Shown: positions 48,980 through 59,713 of the stretch, in pieces
Numbering within the stretch: the stretch's first letter is position 1
Layout: the number at the start of each line of letters is the position of its first letter
NCBI RefSeq assembly: GCF_001894785.1
Contig: NZ_BCWW01000003.1
Coordinates: 665,165 to 729,164, forward strand
DNA from: Rhodococcoides fascians NBRC 12155 = LMG 3623
GTDB lineage: Bacteria; Actinomycetota; Actinomycetes; Mycobacteriales; Mycobacteriaceae
Direction of reading: 5' to 3'
Length of the DNA: 64,000 nucleotides
Translations under genes and position numbers: made by a program
Notes under the pieces: model-generated
Told to the model about the DNA's origin: nothing
Database searches by the model: none
The model's input: only the letters and a program-made list of their open reading frames with translations

Positions 48980-50230
48980 TCACTCGAACAGCGTGGAACC
49001 CCAGTACTCGGATTCTCCGACGCCGGGTGGGCAGGCGAATACCGCAGACCCGACGTGTTGGATGTATTCGTTCAGTGCGTCCTTGCGAGACAGTGCCAAC
49101 TGCATCGGGACGAATTGGGTCAGGGGATCGCGGCAGTAGGCGATGAAGAACAGTCCGGCGTCGAGGTGTCCGAAGCCGTCCGATCCGTCGGTGAAGTTGT
49201 ATCCCCGACGCAGGATCTGGACGCCGCCGAGGTTTTCCTTCGACGCCAGACGCACGTGTGCGGTCTTGTCGATGAAGGTGCCTTCGGGTCCCTGTGACTC
49301 GAAGTCGAGTGCGTCGAATTCATCTTTCTGACCGAGCGGTGCGCCGGATCCCTTGCTGCGCCCGATCACTCGCTCTTGTTCCTTGAGCGTGGTGCGGTCC
49401 CACGATTCGATGAGCATGCGGATACGGCGGGCCACGAGGTAGGAGCCACCTGCCATCCATTCCTGATCGTCGTCAGGGGCAACCCAGACGTTCTCGTCCA
49501 GCAGAGACGGGTCCTCGGCCTTGAGGTTGGCGGTCCCGTCCTTGAAGCCGAACAGGTTTCGCGGGGTGTCCTGGGTGGTCGAGGTGGACGAGGTGCGTCC
49601 GAAGCCCAGCTGAGACCACTTGACCGAAACCGTGCCGAACCCGACGCGGGCGAGGTTGCGAATGGCGTGCACGGCAACCTGCGGGTCGTTTGCACAGGCC
49701 TGGATGCAGAGGTCGCCACCCGAGCGGCGCGGGTCGAGGTTGTCGGCCGGAAAGTGCTGCAGATCAGCAAGGGAGGCAGGTCTTCTCGACGCCAGATCGA
49801 ACCGATCGAACAGTGCCGGACCGAAACCGATCGTCAACGTCAAAGACGATGCGGTCAGGCCCAGCGCCTCACCGGTGTCGGCGGGCGGGTTGTACTGGCC
49901 GCCGTCGACAGCTCCGCCGTCGAACGTCTCCTCGCCATGCACCAACCGCTCGGCCATCAGGGTCCACTTCTTCAGCAGCGCAACGAAATCCTCGCGAGAG
50001 TCGGTGGTGACGTCGAACGCGACGAAGTGCATGCGGTCCTGTGCCGGAGTGACGATGCCGGCCTGATGGTCGCCGCGGAACTCGACGACGTCCGACGTCG
50101 GCACCTCTGCGCCCGAGGCCGTCGCGTGTCCCGCGATGGCCCCGACTCCGACGAGTGCAGCCCCGGTCCCGACGGCACCGAAGAGGCGCCGCCGGGAGAA
50201 CTGTCCAGTCTTATTGTCCGGCAACGACAC
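48980..50230 (-). CDS. efeB: EfeB Dyp-type peroxidase of the iron importer
   Basis: Tat-exported haem peroxidase of the EfeUOB iron uptake system. The 416-residue precursor has a twin-arginine signal (SRRRLFGAVGTGAALVGVG, residues 12-30), the Dyp motif GFKDGTAN with the catalytic Asp, and the proximal haem His in the C-terminal half (GHLDAGLFFIAY region). It is proposed to oxidise Fe(II) or take iron from haem. The GTG at 50230 lies inside the efeO coding region: the two genes overlap by 20 nt. Confidence 0.93.
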   Translation of the reverse strand: MSLPDNKTGQFSRRRLFGAVGTGAALVGVGAIAGHATASGAEVPTSDVVEFRGDHQAGIVTPAQDRMHFVAFDVTTDSREDFVALLKKWTLMAERLVHGEETFDGGAVDGGQYNPPADTGEALGLTASSLTLTIGFGPALFDRFDLASRRPASLADLQHFPADNLDPRRSGGDLCIQACANDPQVAVHAIRNLARVGFGTVSVKWSQLGFGRTSSTSTTQDTPRNLFGFKDGTANLKAEDPSLLDENVWVAPDDDQEWMAGGSYLVARRIRMLIESWDRTTLKEQERVIGRSKGSGAPLGQKDEFDALDFESQGPEGTFIDKTAHVRLASKENLGGVQILRRGYNFTDGSDGFGHLDAGLFFIAYCRDPLTQFVPMQLALSRKDALNEYIQHVGSAVFACPPGVGESEYWGSTLFE

Positions 50231-51350
50231 CCTGCACCTGGCTCACTTCGGCGGACAGTGCGTCGATCTTGTTCGACAGTTCCTGTCGCTGCGGTTCGGT
50301 CACGGTGTCGTAGAAGACGAAGCCGTCGCCGCTGCGGTACTTGGCGAGTTCGGCGTCGAGTTCTGCGAAGCGGGCGTCGATCGCGGTGCCCAGTTCGGCG
50401 TTGCGCTCGTCGAGGATCGGACGCACGGCCGCGATGGCTGCCTGCGAGCCGTCGACGTTGGCCTGGAAGTCCCACAGATCGGTGTGCGAGAAGAAGTCCT
50501 CTTCACCGCTGATCTTGGTCTTGGCGACCTCGTCGAGCAATCCCTGTGCGCCACCGGCGACCTGGACGGGGTCGATGGTGAAGTCGTCGGCCTTGATCTT
50601 GTCTGCGAGTTCGGTGATGTCGGCCTCGAGCTGATCGGCCATCGCGTTGGTGTCGGGCTGCAGTCCCTGCGTCCACAGGTCCTTCTCGATGCGGTGGAAG
50701 CCGGTCCACTCCGCGCCGGGCTCGACGTCGGGCTCGCGCAGGTCGATGCGCGGATCGAGATCGTCCGGGAAGCTCTCGGCGACCGGCTCGATGCGCTCGT
50801 AATAGCTACGCGCGATGGGGAACTGGGCCTTGGCGGCGGCCACGTCGCCGCTCTTGACCGCGGTGACGAACGACGTCGTGGTCTCTTGCAACGCGTCGAT
50901 CTGACTGACGACGTAGCGCTTGTAGCCCGCAGCCGCCTCGGTGAGCAAGCCGTCCTCGTCCGTCTGGCGAACCGAATCGCCGGTCACGACGAAATCGGCG
51001 CGGACGCCGTCGCCCACCATGCCTGCCTTGCAGGCGGTTTGGTACGTGCCGGGGTCGGGCAGAGCGACGATGAGCTGACGCGTGAGACCCGGTCCGATGT
51101 TCTCGACCTCGCCCATGACTCGGTCGCCCTCGCCGTAGACGTAGAACTCGGTGACCTTGCTGCCGTTGTTGGTGATCTGGAACGTGGAGTTTCCGGTGGT
51201 GCCCTCGGATGCACCGACGTCGCAGGACGAGTCGGTGGCCGTGACGGCGATATCGCCCGACGCGGCCTCGGTCGAGGACTTCTCGGTGCATCCGGCCAGG
51301 GCCATCGGTAGAACCGCGACCGCGGCCAGAGCGTAGGTGGTACGACGCAT
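50211..51350 (-). CDS. efeO: EfeO iron-binding lipoprotein
   Basis: Extracytoplasmic iron-binding component. The 379-residue precursor starts MRRTTYALAAVAVLPMALAG with lipobox Cys21, then a cupredoxin-like domain (about residues 30-125) and an M75 peptidase-like domain with the HxxE metal motif in GFHRIEKDLW. Cupredoxin plus M75 is the full-length EfeO layout. The ATG at 51350 is the only start giving the signal peptide. Middle gene of efeUOB. Confidence 0.94.
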   Translation of the reverse strand: MRRTTYALAAVAVLPMALAGCTEKSSTEAASGDIAVTATDSSCDVGASEGTTGNSTFQITNNGSKVTEFYVYGEGDRVMGEVENIGPGLTRQLIVALPDPGTYQTACKAGMVGDGVRADFVVTGDSVRQTDEDGLLTEAAAGYKRYVVSQIDALQETTTSFVTAVKSGDVAAAKAQFPIARSYYERIEPVAESFPDDLDPRIDLREPDVEPGAEWTGFHRIEKDLWTQGLQPDTNAMADQLEADITELADKIKADDFTIDPVQVAGGAQGLLDEVAKTKISGEEDFFSHTDLWDFQANVDGSQAAIAAVRPILDERNAELGTAIDARFAELDAELAKYRSGDGFVFYDTVTEPQRQELSNKIDALSAEVSQVQGVVAGQ

Positions 51351-51364
51351 GGTGGTGGTGCCTT

Positions 51365-52246
51365 TCAGGAGTTCTGAAGTACAGGCTCGGGAGCCGCGGG
51401 AACGCGGACCGGGCGGAGGAAGATGAACAACACGACGACGATGTACAGCACCCACGCGATCGCTTGGAAGACAGTGGGTTCGGGGCGGAAGTTGAAGATC
51501 CCGGCGAGTACCGTGCCGTACCAGCTCGAGGCATCGAAGTGTGCGGTGATGTCGAAGGCGACAGCGCTGCCACCGGGTAGGACTCCGCCGATCTGCAGGG
51601 CGCGGATGCCGTAGGCCAGGATTCCGGCGGCGACCACGATGAGGAAGATGCCGGTGTACTTGAAGAACACGGCAAAGTTGATGCGCACCGCGCCGAAGTA
51701 CAGGAACACCGTCAGTACTGCGGCGGCGACGATGCCCAGTAGAAGTCCGAGCAGTGGCCACAGGCTGCCGTTGGTGTTCTCGGCGTACCCGACCATGAGC
51801 AGTGCCGTCTCGACGCCCTCACGGCCGACGGCGAAGAACGAGAGCGTCAGCACTGCCGCAGGCCCGACGGTAAGAGCTTTCTCCATGTTCGCCCGCAGCT
51901 CGCCGGAGATGTTCTTGGCGGCGGTGCGCATCCACAGGACCATGGCCGTGACGATGACGACGGCGACCAGCGAGGCCGCTCCCGCGATGATCTCGGCCGT
52001 CAGTCCGGTGACGGTGGACGTGCCGTAGTGGATCACGAAGAAGATCGCCGCCACCATCGCGACGGCCAGGCCGACTCCCAGCCACACCCACTTGAGGGCG
52101 TCGCGGCGGTTCGCCTTGACGAGGAACGCCACGAGAATCATCACCACGATGCCGGTCTCTAGACCCTCGCGAAGACCGATCAGACCGCTGCCGAACATCT
52201 GGGTAGCGATCGACGGCGCAGATCCTGCGGCAGCCAGTACGGACAC
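51365..52246 (-). CDS. efeU: EfeU ferrous/ferric iron permease (FTR1 family)
   Basis: A 293-residue membrane permease with seven helices and two REGLE-type iron motifs: LREGLETG near residue 26 and GREGVETALL near residue 141. These Glu residues carry iron through the membrane. GTG start at 52246 with AGGAG 9 nt upstream. First gene of efeUOB; an IdeR/DtxR-like sequence lies about 50 nt upstream of the start. Confidence 0.95.
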   Translation of the reverse strand: MSVLAAAGSAPSIATQMFGSGLIGLREGLETGIVVMILVAFLVKANRRDALKWVWLGVGLAVAMVAAIFFVIHYGTSTVTGLTAEIIAGAASLVAVVIVTAMVLWMRTAAKNISGELRANMEKALTVGPAAVLTLSFFAVGREGVETALLMVGYAENTNGSLWPLLGLLLGIVAAAVLTVFLYFGAVRINFAVFFKYTGIFLIVVAAGILAYGIRALQIGGVLPGGSAVAFDITAHFDASSWYGTVLAGIFNFRPEPTVFQAIAWVLYIVVVLFIFLRPVRVPAAPEPVLQNS

Positions 52247-52293
52247 GAAAGGTGCTCCTGTTGTGCGTCGAACATTGGTACGCCTTGCCTCGC

Positions 52294-52312
52294 GAAGGGT
52301 AGGCGACCCTCA
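52294..52312. promoter_or_regulatory. IdeR/DtxR-like iron box upstream of efeUOB
   Basis: GAAGGGTAGGCGACCCTCA agrees with the 19-bp IdeR consensus (TTAGGTTAGGCTAACCTAA, from memory) at 13 of 19 positions, including the TAGGC core. It fits iron-repressed expression of efeUOB. Confidence 0.6.
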
Positions 52313-52423
52313 TGCGTGAAGGTTGACAGAAACATACACCCTGCAACCTGGTCCTTATGCACGTTGTACTGGGGTTTTATCGGTCTTTAGCTTTCTATTA
52401 CCTTCCGTGTGCAGGATGGTGAG

Positions 52424-54521
<2,098 letters not shown>

Positions 54522-54555
54522 GTCAACCGATACGTATGCACGAAGTGGAGAGTGA

Positions 54556-55269
54556 ATGATGGCACGACGCGGGAGGTCCGGGACCAGTCCAGGTGGACGG
54601 GATCCCCGACCCCGCGGCCGTCCTTCCTCTCCGAATCGCTCGAAGCCGACCGGGGGTGCGTCTCGCGACGAGACCGCCTCCGGTCGGCCGGCCACTCCAC
54701 CGGAGCCTTCGGATCAGGCGCGTGACGCCGTGGTGGGTGGCAAAGCCGCTCCCAGACGCGTCGGTGTTCGTAGGCCCAAGATGCCCGAGCGCACGTTCTT
54801 CGGGCTGTCCACCGGACGCGCAGTCGTTCTCGGTGTCGTGGTGTGCGCGTTGGCGTTGACGCTGGCCGTGCCGCTCAGGACCTACTTCTCGCAGCGCGGT
54901 GAGCTCGAGGCCGTGTTGGCCGAGCGTCAGACCCTGCAGGACGAGGTGGACGCGCTCCAGACCCAGAAATCTCAGCTCAACGAACCGTCCCGTATCGCTG
55001 CCGATGCTCGCGAGCGGCTGCGTTTCGTCATGCCGGGGGAGACGCCGTATCAGGTGCAGCTCCCCGGCGACTACTCGCCGAGCTCCAAGGATCTCGAGGT
55101 GGACAACACTCCGACCGGGCCGTGGTACACCGACCTGTGGAACACCGCGGTGCAGCCGCAGGGATCGGACCAGCCGTCGGAGCCCACGTCCGCGCCCATG
55201 CCCGTCGTACAGCCAGAACCCGCTCCGGCCCCGCCGGTGCCAGAACCAGAAGGGGGACCCGTCGGGTGA
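54556..55269 (+). CDS. ftsB: FtsB/DivIC-type septum formation initiator
   Basis: Bitopic divisome protein of 237 residues. It has a basic, proline-rich cytoplasmic N-terminus of about 85 residues, one membrane helix (VVLGVVVCALALTLAVPL, about 91-108), then a coiled coil (RGELEAVLAERQTLQDEVDALQTQKSQL) and the DPxxIE-like EPSRIAADARERLRFVMPGE. A Pro/Glu-rich tail follows. Long tails on both ends are usual in actinobacteria. Start is one of two adjacent ATGs (54556, 54559). Overlaps the DUF501 gene by 4 nt (GTGA). Confidence 0.9.
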   Translation: MMARRGRSGTSPGGRDPRPRGRPSSPNRSKPTGGASRDETASGRPATPPEPSDQARDAVVGGKAAPRRVGVRRPKMPERTFFGLSTGRAVVLGVVVCALALTLAVPLRTYFSQRGELEAVLAERQTLQDEVDALQTQKSQLNEPSRIAADARERLRFVMPGETPYQVQLPGDYSPSSKDLEVDNTPTGPWYTDLWNTAVQPQGSDQPSEPTSAPMPVVQPEPAPAPPVPEPEGGPVG

Positions 55270-55796
55270 ATTCCTCGGCAGTCTCGCAGGAAGATCTCGA
55301 TGCGGTCGCATCGCAGCTCGGACGTGAACCGCGTGGCGTACTCGAAATCGCGTATCGATCTCCGGACGGTAAGCCGGGGGTGGTGAAAACTGCCCCGAAG
55401 CTTCCCGACGGCACTCCGTTTCCCACCCTGTACTACCTGACCGACCCGCGATTGACGGCGGAAGCAAGTCGGCAGGAATCGGCCGGAGTCATGCGTGAGA
55501 TGACGGAACGTTTGGCCACAGACCCGGAATTGGCTGCCGCATATTTGCGTGCACACGAGTCGTACCTGGCTGAGCGCAACGAGATCGAATCTCTCGGAAC
55601 GGATTTCACCGGCGGCGGCATGCCCGACCGCGTCAAATGTCTGCACGTGTTGATCGCGCATTCGTTGGCCAAGGGTCCAGGAGTCAATCCGCTCGGTGAC
55701 GAGTCGGTGGCGTTGGCAGCCGAGAACTCGTTGCGCGGCAAAGCTATTCCGGCCGATTGGCCGACCATCGAAGAACTACGTGCGGAGAAATCATGA
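55266..55796 (+). CDS. DUF501 domain-containing protein
   Basis: A 176-residue protein with the DUF501 pattern: QLGREPRGVLEIAYRSPDGKP, PFPTLYYLTDPRLTAEASRQES, and the C-terminal CLHVLIAHSLAKGPGVNPLGDE, whose Cys and His could bind a metal. Function is not known; the gene stands between ftsB and ppx in nearly all actinobacteria, hinting at a link to division or polyphosphate metabolism. GTG start overlaps ftsB, and the stop overlaps ppx (ATGA), so the three genes are translationally coupled. Confidence 0.88.
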   Translation: MNSSAVSQEDLDAVASQLGREPRGVLEIAYRSPDGKPGVVKTAPKLPDGTPFPTLYYLTDPRLTAEASRQESAGVMREMTERLATDPELAAAYLRAHESYLAERNEIESLGTDFTGGGMPDRVKCLHVLIAHSLAKGPGVNPLGDESVALAAENSLRGKAIPADWPTIEELRAEKS

Positions 55797-56737
55797 CCAG
55801 GGTTGCAGCAATCGATTGCGGCACCAACTCCATCCGCCTGCTCGTCGCAGACAACAACGGTAAGACCCTCGCCGACGTCGCTCGTGAGATGCGGGTCGTG
55901 CGCTTGGGGCAAGGCGTCGACGCGACCGGAGCATTCGTGCCCGAGGCGATCGAGCGCACCCGGGTGGCATTGGTGGAGTACGCGGAGATCATCCGTAAGA
56001 CCGGGGCCACCGCGGTGCGCATGGTCGCCACCTCCGCCACCCGTGATGCGTCGAATCGGGAGGATTTCTTCTCGATGGTGCGTGAGGTACTCGGCAAGGT
56101 CATTCCCGGTGCCGAGGCCGAGGTGATCACCGGAGACGAAGAGGCTCGGTTGTCCTTCGCCGGAGCGGTCGGTGAACTCGATTCTGCTGCAGGACCTTTC
56201 CTGGTCGTCGATCTGGGCGGCGGTTCCACCGAGCTCGTACTGGGCGACGCCAAAGGTGTGAAGGCGGCGTTCTCGGCCAACATCGGCTGCGTCCGTCTGA
56301 CCGAACGATTCCTGCATTCGGACCCTCCCACCGCAGACGAGATCAACGGTGCGCGTGAGTATGCGCGCGAGAAGTTGGCGGAGGCATTCGAGGAAGTCTC
56401 GATCGGCGACGCGTCGAGCTGGGTGGGTGTGGCCGGCACGATGACGACCATCGCGGCCATCGCCAAAGAACTACCCGAGTACGACGCCGACGCAGTGCAC
56501 TTGTCCCGTGTGCTCTTCTCGCAGTTGTTCGAGGTATGCGAGGACCTGATCGGCATGACCCACACGCAGCGAAGTGCGTTGGGGCCCATGCACCCCGGAC
56601 GGGTCGACGTCATCGGCGGCGGAGCGATCGTGTGCAGCGTGCTGGCCGAGGAATTCGAGCGACGCGGCGCTGTCAGCTCGTTGACGGTCAGTGAGCACGA
56701 CATCCTCGACGGCATCGCGATGTCCATCAAGATCTGA
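55793..56737 (+). CDS. ppx: Exopolyphosphatase/pppGpp phosphohydrolase (Ppx/GppA)
   Basis: A 314-residue ASKHA-fold phosphatase with AIDCGTNSIRLLV (phosphate 1 loop), MVATSATRDASN, VITGDEEARLSF, and the second phosphate loop VVDLGGGSTELVLG. This is the short actinobacterial form without the C-terminal HD domain. M. tuberculosis Rv1026 has the same position and mainly degrades polyphosphate. ATG at 55793 in a 4-nt overlap with DUF501; last gene of the ftsB-DUF501-ppx unit. Confidence 0.93.
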   Translation: MTRVAAIDCGTNSIRLLVADNNGKTLADVAREMRVVRLGQGVDATGAFVPEAIERTRVALVEYAEIIRKTGATAVRMVATSATRDASNREDFFSMVREVLGKVIPGAEAEVITGDEEARLSFAGAVGELDSAAGPFLVVDLGGGSTELVLGDAKGVKAAFSANIGCVRLTERFLHSDPPTADEINGAREYAREKLAEAFEEVSIGDASSWVGVAGTMTTIAAIAKELPEYDADAVHLSRVLFSQLFEVCEDLIGMTHTQRSALGPMHPGRVDVIGGGAIVCSVLAEEFERRGAVSSLTVSEHDILDGIAMSIKI

Positions 56738-56853
56738 TCTGCAATTCCGCAGACCCGGTCTGCGGCGATGTAGGTTGCATCGCTTCGTGTTTCGGTGAAG
56801 CCTGATAGGCGCTGTGGCTCACGTCACTGCTCCCGACGAGGCTAGGACCACCG

Positions 56854-58290
56854 ATGACGACACCCGCCCAGCAGGCCCCGGCCGAGAAAGGTCTGGCGCG
56901 CGTAGCGCAAGCGCTCGCCAAGGGAACCGAGAAATGGTTTCCCGACGCGTACATCTTCGCCCTCGTCGGCGTGGTGGTCGTTGCTGTTGCTGCCTTCGCC
57001 AACGGCTCGTCTCCGCAGAATGTGGTCGACGCGTTCGGAAACGGGTTCTGGGACCTGACGGCCTTCACGCTGCAGATGGCGATGGTCGTGCTCACCGGGT
57101 ACGTCGTGGCAACCTCTCCACCGGTCGCCAGATTGATCACCCGATTGGCGCAGGTGCCCAAGAGCTCCAGTAGCGCAGTCAGTTTCGTTGCACTGCTGTC
57201 CTGTTCGGTCTCGTTCCTCAACTGGGGTCTGAGTCTGGTGTTCGCCGGTCTGTTGGCCCGTGCCATCGCGCGGCGTGACGATCTGCGGACGGACTATCGG
57301 GCTCTCGGGGCTGCGGCATTCATGGGACTCGGAGCGGTGTGGGCGCTGGGCATGTCGTCCTCAGCTGCTCAGTTGCAGGCGACGGCCAGTTCGCTTCCGG
57401 CGACACTGCTTTCGATAACGGGTGTCCTCGATTTCGGTACGACCATCTTCACGTGGCAGTCGTTGCTGATGTGCGTGATCATCATCGTCCTCACCGTGGC
57501 CATCGCGCATTTCTCTGCACCCAAGGGCGCGGCGATCAAAACTGCCGAGGATATGAACGTCAGTTTGGACGACACCGTGGCCGAGCCCGCTCCGCGCAGT
57601 CGGCCAGGGGAGTGGCTCGAGTACAGCAGAATTCTTCCGCTCTTTGTAGGCGCGATGACGCTGGGATGGCTTGTCTCCCAACTGTTGACGCTGCCGGTGC
57701 TGTCGGTGGTGAGCAGTCTCAACGGCTATCTCTTGGTGTTCCTGATGCTCGGTCTCGTGCTGCACGGCACCCCGCGACGGTTCCTCGATTCGGTCAGCAG
57801 AGCGGTTCCCGCGACCGCAGGCATCTTGGTGCAGTTTCCGCTCTATGCGGCCATGGCAGCCATGCTGACGAAGGCGGAGGGTAGGGGAGGCGTCACGATC
57901 TCCGAGCATCTGGCGACCTTCTTCACCGAGATCGGGTCCGGTGGAGGCTTCGCGGTGGTCATCGCGGTCTATACCGTGGTGCTCGGGCTCTTCGTTCCGT
58001 CCGGCGGCGGCAAATGGCTCGTCGAAGCGCCGTACGTCATGCAGTCGGCCACCGACGTGAAAATGAACCTCGGCTGGACCGTCCAGATCTACAACGTCGC
58101 CGAGGCACTGCCGAACCTGATCAACCCGTTCTTCATGCTGCCCTTGTTGGCTGTGCTGGGCCTGCGAGCGCGTGATCTGATCGGATTCACATTCTTGCAG
58201 TTCATCTTTCACTTCCCCGTCGTCCTGCTGCTGGTGTGGCTGCTCGGTATGACCTTCGACTTCGTGCCGCCGGTCATCCCGGCCCAATAG
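56854..58290 (+). CDS. Short-chain fatty acid transporter, AtoE family
   Basis: A 478-residue membrane protein with about twelve hydrophobic segments and the AtoE/SCFA transporter layout: KWFPDAYIFALVG at the start, FWDLTAFTLQMAMVVLTGYVVA, SFLNWGLSLVFAGLLAR, LVFLMLGLVLHGTPRRFLDSV, and the VPSGGGKWLVEAPYVMQSA block near residue 390. It would import acetate- to butyrate-sized acids. It stands alone, 117 nt from ppx, with no CoA-transferase partner next to it. The last gene before the tRNA and mobile-element region. Confidence 0.9.
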   Translation: MTTPAQQAPAEKGLARVAQALAKGTEKWFPDAYIFALVGVVVVAVAAFANGSSPQNVVDAFGNGFWDLTAFTLQMAMVVLTGYVVATSPPVARLITRLAQVPKSSSSAVSFVALLSCSVSFLNWGLSLVFAGLLARAIARRDDLRTDYRALGAAAFMGLGAVWALGMSSSAAQLQATASSLPATLLSITGVLDFGTTIFTWQSLLMCVIIIVLTVAIAHFSAPKGAAIKTAEDMNVSLDDTVAEPAPRSRPGEWLEYSRILPLFVGAMTLGWLVSQLLTLPVLSVVSSLNGYLLVFLMLGLVLHGTPRRFLDSVSRAVPATAGILVQFPLYAAMAAMLTKAEGRGGVTISEHLATFFTEIGSGGGFAVVIAVYTVVLGLFVPSGGGKWLVEAPYVMQSATDVKMNLGWTVQIYNVAEALPNLINPFFMLPLLAVLGLRARDLIGFTFLQFIFHFPVVLLLVWLLGMTFDFVPPVIPAQ

Positions 58291-58338
58291 CAGCCCGATA
58301 TGATCGTCACCGCTGGAACCCTGGTTCTGGCGGTGGTG

Positions 58339-58412
58339 GCCCCTATAGCCCAATTGGCAGAGGCAGCGGACTTAAAATCCGCACAGTGTCGGTTCGAGTC
58401 CGACTGGGGGCA
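58339..58412 (+). tRNA. tRNA with UAA anticodon (Leu codon UUA) on a class I body
   Basis: 74 nt fold fully: acceptor GCCCCTA/TGGGGGC with one G-T pair, D arm with GG in its loop, anticodon stem GCGGA/TCCGC with loop CTTAAAA (anticodon TAA), T arm GTCGG-TTCGAGT-CCGAC, discriminator A. The variable region is only 5 nt (ACAGT), so this is not the long-armed class II structure of normal tRNA-Leu. By anticodon it would be called Leu, but the charging identity is uncertain. Confidence 0.85.
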
Positions 58413-58603
58413 CAGAAAAGATGCAGGTCAGGGTCGGTGTCGGACGTGCGTGGACGTTCGAACACTAGTGAGAGTGACACATATTGACACATCTCAGAAT
58501 AACTGTGTGTCCCGGACGTTGCCGGATCTATATGTTGCCACCTGGACTATACGACCAACGAGGCCGCTCCGATCCCGGTCTGACGTGACTTGTCGGTCGG
58601 GTG

Positions 58604-58822
58604 ATGTCTAATGAGGTGATGGGCCCACATGTAGACATAGATCAACGCTCCGCATCAGTGGTGCCGAGGCAAGAAGACATCGCTGACTGGGCGTCAGGCC
58701 GCAGGATATTTGTTTCCAGCTTGATTACCGACATGTTGGATGAGCGTGCTGCGTCGAGGTCCGCGATCGCAGAAATCGGCGCGGATCCGGTGATGTTCGA
58801 GCACGTGTCGACGGTCGCGTAA
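58604..58822 (+). pseudogene. N-terminal remnant of a DUF4062 protein truncated by IS21
   Basis: The frame encodes about 72 residues and stops at a TAA inside the IS21 terminal repeat. After a polar leader it reads RRIFVSSLITDMLDERAASR and then SAIAEIGADPVMFE, which is the opening strand-helix-strand of DUF4062 (IFVSSxxxDxxxER ... G xPVxFE). DUF4062 usually heads large multidomain proteins, several with NTPase or repeat domains and a suspected role in defence or signalling. Everything downstream is lost: the sequence after IS21 is an IS3 remnant. The start is uncertain (ATG at 58604, GTG at 58601 or ATG at 58619). I see no other gene between the tRNA and this remnant (58413-58603). Confidence 0.7.
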
Positions 58823-58856
58823 TTCCCCAGGGGTCGTTGTCACGTAATTCCCCAGG
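58806..58856. repeat. Left terminal repeat block of IS21 element
   Basis: Two direct copies of GTCRCGTAATTCCCCAGG, at 58814-58831 and 58839-58856, the outer one part of the terminal inverted repeat. Multiple end repeats are transposase binding sites in IS21-type elements. The DUF4062 stop codon lies inside the outer copy. Confidence 0.8.
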
Positions 58857-58899
58857 TCCGGAGCTGCTGTGGTGAGGATATCGGTGACGGGCTCGGTTG

Positions 58900-59655
58900 T
58901 CAGGTGGTCTTGGTGCCGGGTCGTTTGCGGGGTCGATACGACGGTCCGTCCATGAGGACTTGGTGGCTGGTGTTGATGAGCCTGTCGAGGAGGGATTCGG
59001 CGACGACGGGGTTGGGGAAGAGTGGGTACCAGTCTTTCGGGGCTCTGTTGCTGGTCAGGATCAGGGGTTTGCCGGCGATGGCGCGGTCGGAGACCAGGTC
59101 GTAGAGGTCATCGGATTGTGTGGTGGTGTGCTCTCGCATCGCGAAGTCGTCGATGATGAGCACGTTGGGACGGGTGTATTCGCGCATGCGTTGTCCTATG
59201 GTGCGGTCGGCGTGGCCGCCCGCGAGGTCGGCGAGCATGCGTGAGCATTTGACGAACCGGATGTCCCCTCCGCGTCGGGCTACCTGATGGCCGAGCGCCT
59301 GTGCGACATGGGTTTTCCCGACACCGACGGGCCCGTAGAGGATGACCGATTCCCCGGCGTCGAGCCACCGCAACGCGGCGAGGTCGCGGAGCATCGCAGC
59401 AGGGAGTTTCGGGCTGACGGTGAAGTCGAAGTCCTCGAAAGTGTTGGCCTGCTCGAACTTCGCTCGGCGCACTCGTCGGGTGAGGGCGGCGGATTCTCGG
59501 CGTGCGATTTCGTCTTCGCAGAGCACTTGCAGGAACTCGAGGTGTCCGAGTTGCCCGTCTCGGGTTTGCGCGAGCCGAGCGTCGAGGGTGTCGAGCATGC
59601 CGGTGAGTTTCAATGTCTTGAGTGCGGTCCGCAGGGATGGGTCGTGAATGGTCAT
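58900..59655 (-). CDS. istB: IstB-like transposition helper ATPase
   Basis: A 251-residue AAA+ helper that guides IstA. Walker A is GPVGVGKTH, Walker B the VLIIDDFAM stretch, and the sensor region reads LILTSNRAPKDWYPLF; the C-terminus ends in a basic PRKRPGTKTT tail. The ATG at 59655 is chosen because residues TIHDPSLRTALKTLKLTGML are the normal IstB opening; upstream frame is antisense to nothing functional and lies in the istA 3' end. Located 58 nt after istA. It appears intact. Confidence 0.93.
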   Translation of the reverse strand: MTIHDPSLRTALKTLKLTGMLDTLDARLAQTRDGQLGHLEFLQVLCEDEIARRESAALTRRVRRAKFEQANTFEDFDFTVSPKLPAAMLRDLAALRWLDAGESVILYGPVGVGKTHVAQALGHQVARRGGDIRFVKCSRMLADLAGGHADRTIGQRMREYTRPNVLIIDDFAMREHTTTQSDDLYDLVSDRAIAGKPLILTSNRAPKDWYPLFPNPVVAESLLDRLINTSHQVLMDGPSYRPRKRPGTKTT

Positions 59656-59713
59656 AGTGATGTCCTTGGATTCGAATGTGGTTGTGGTGCAGCGTGAATA
59701 GATGCTGTCGAGT

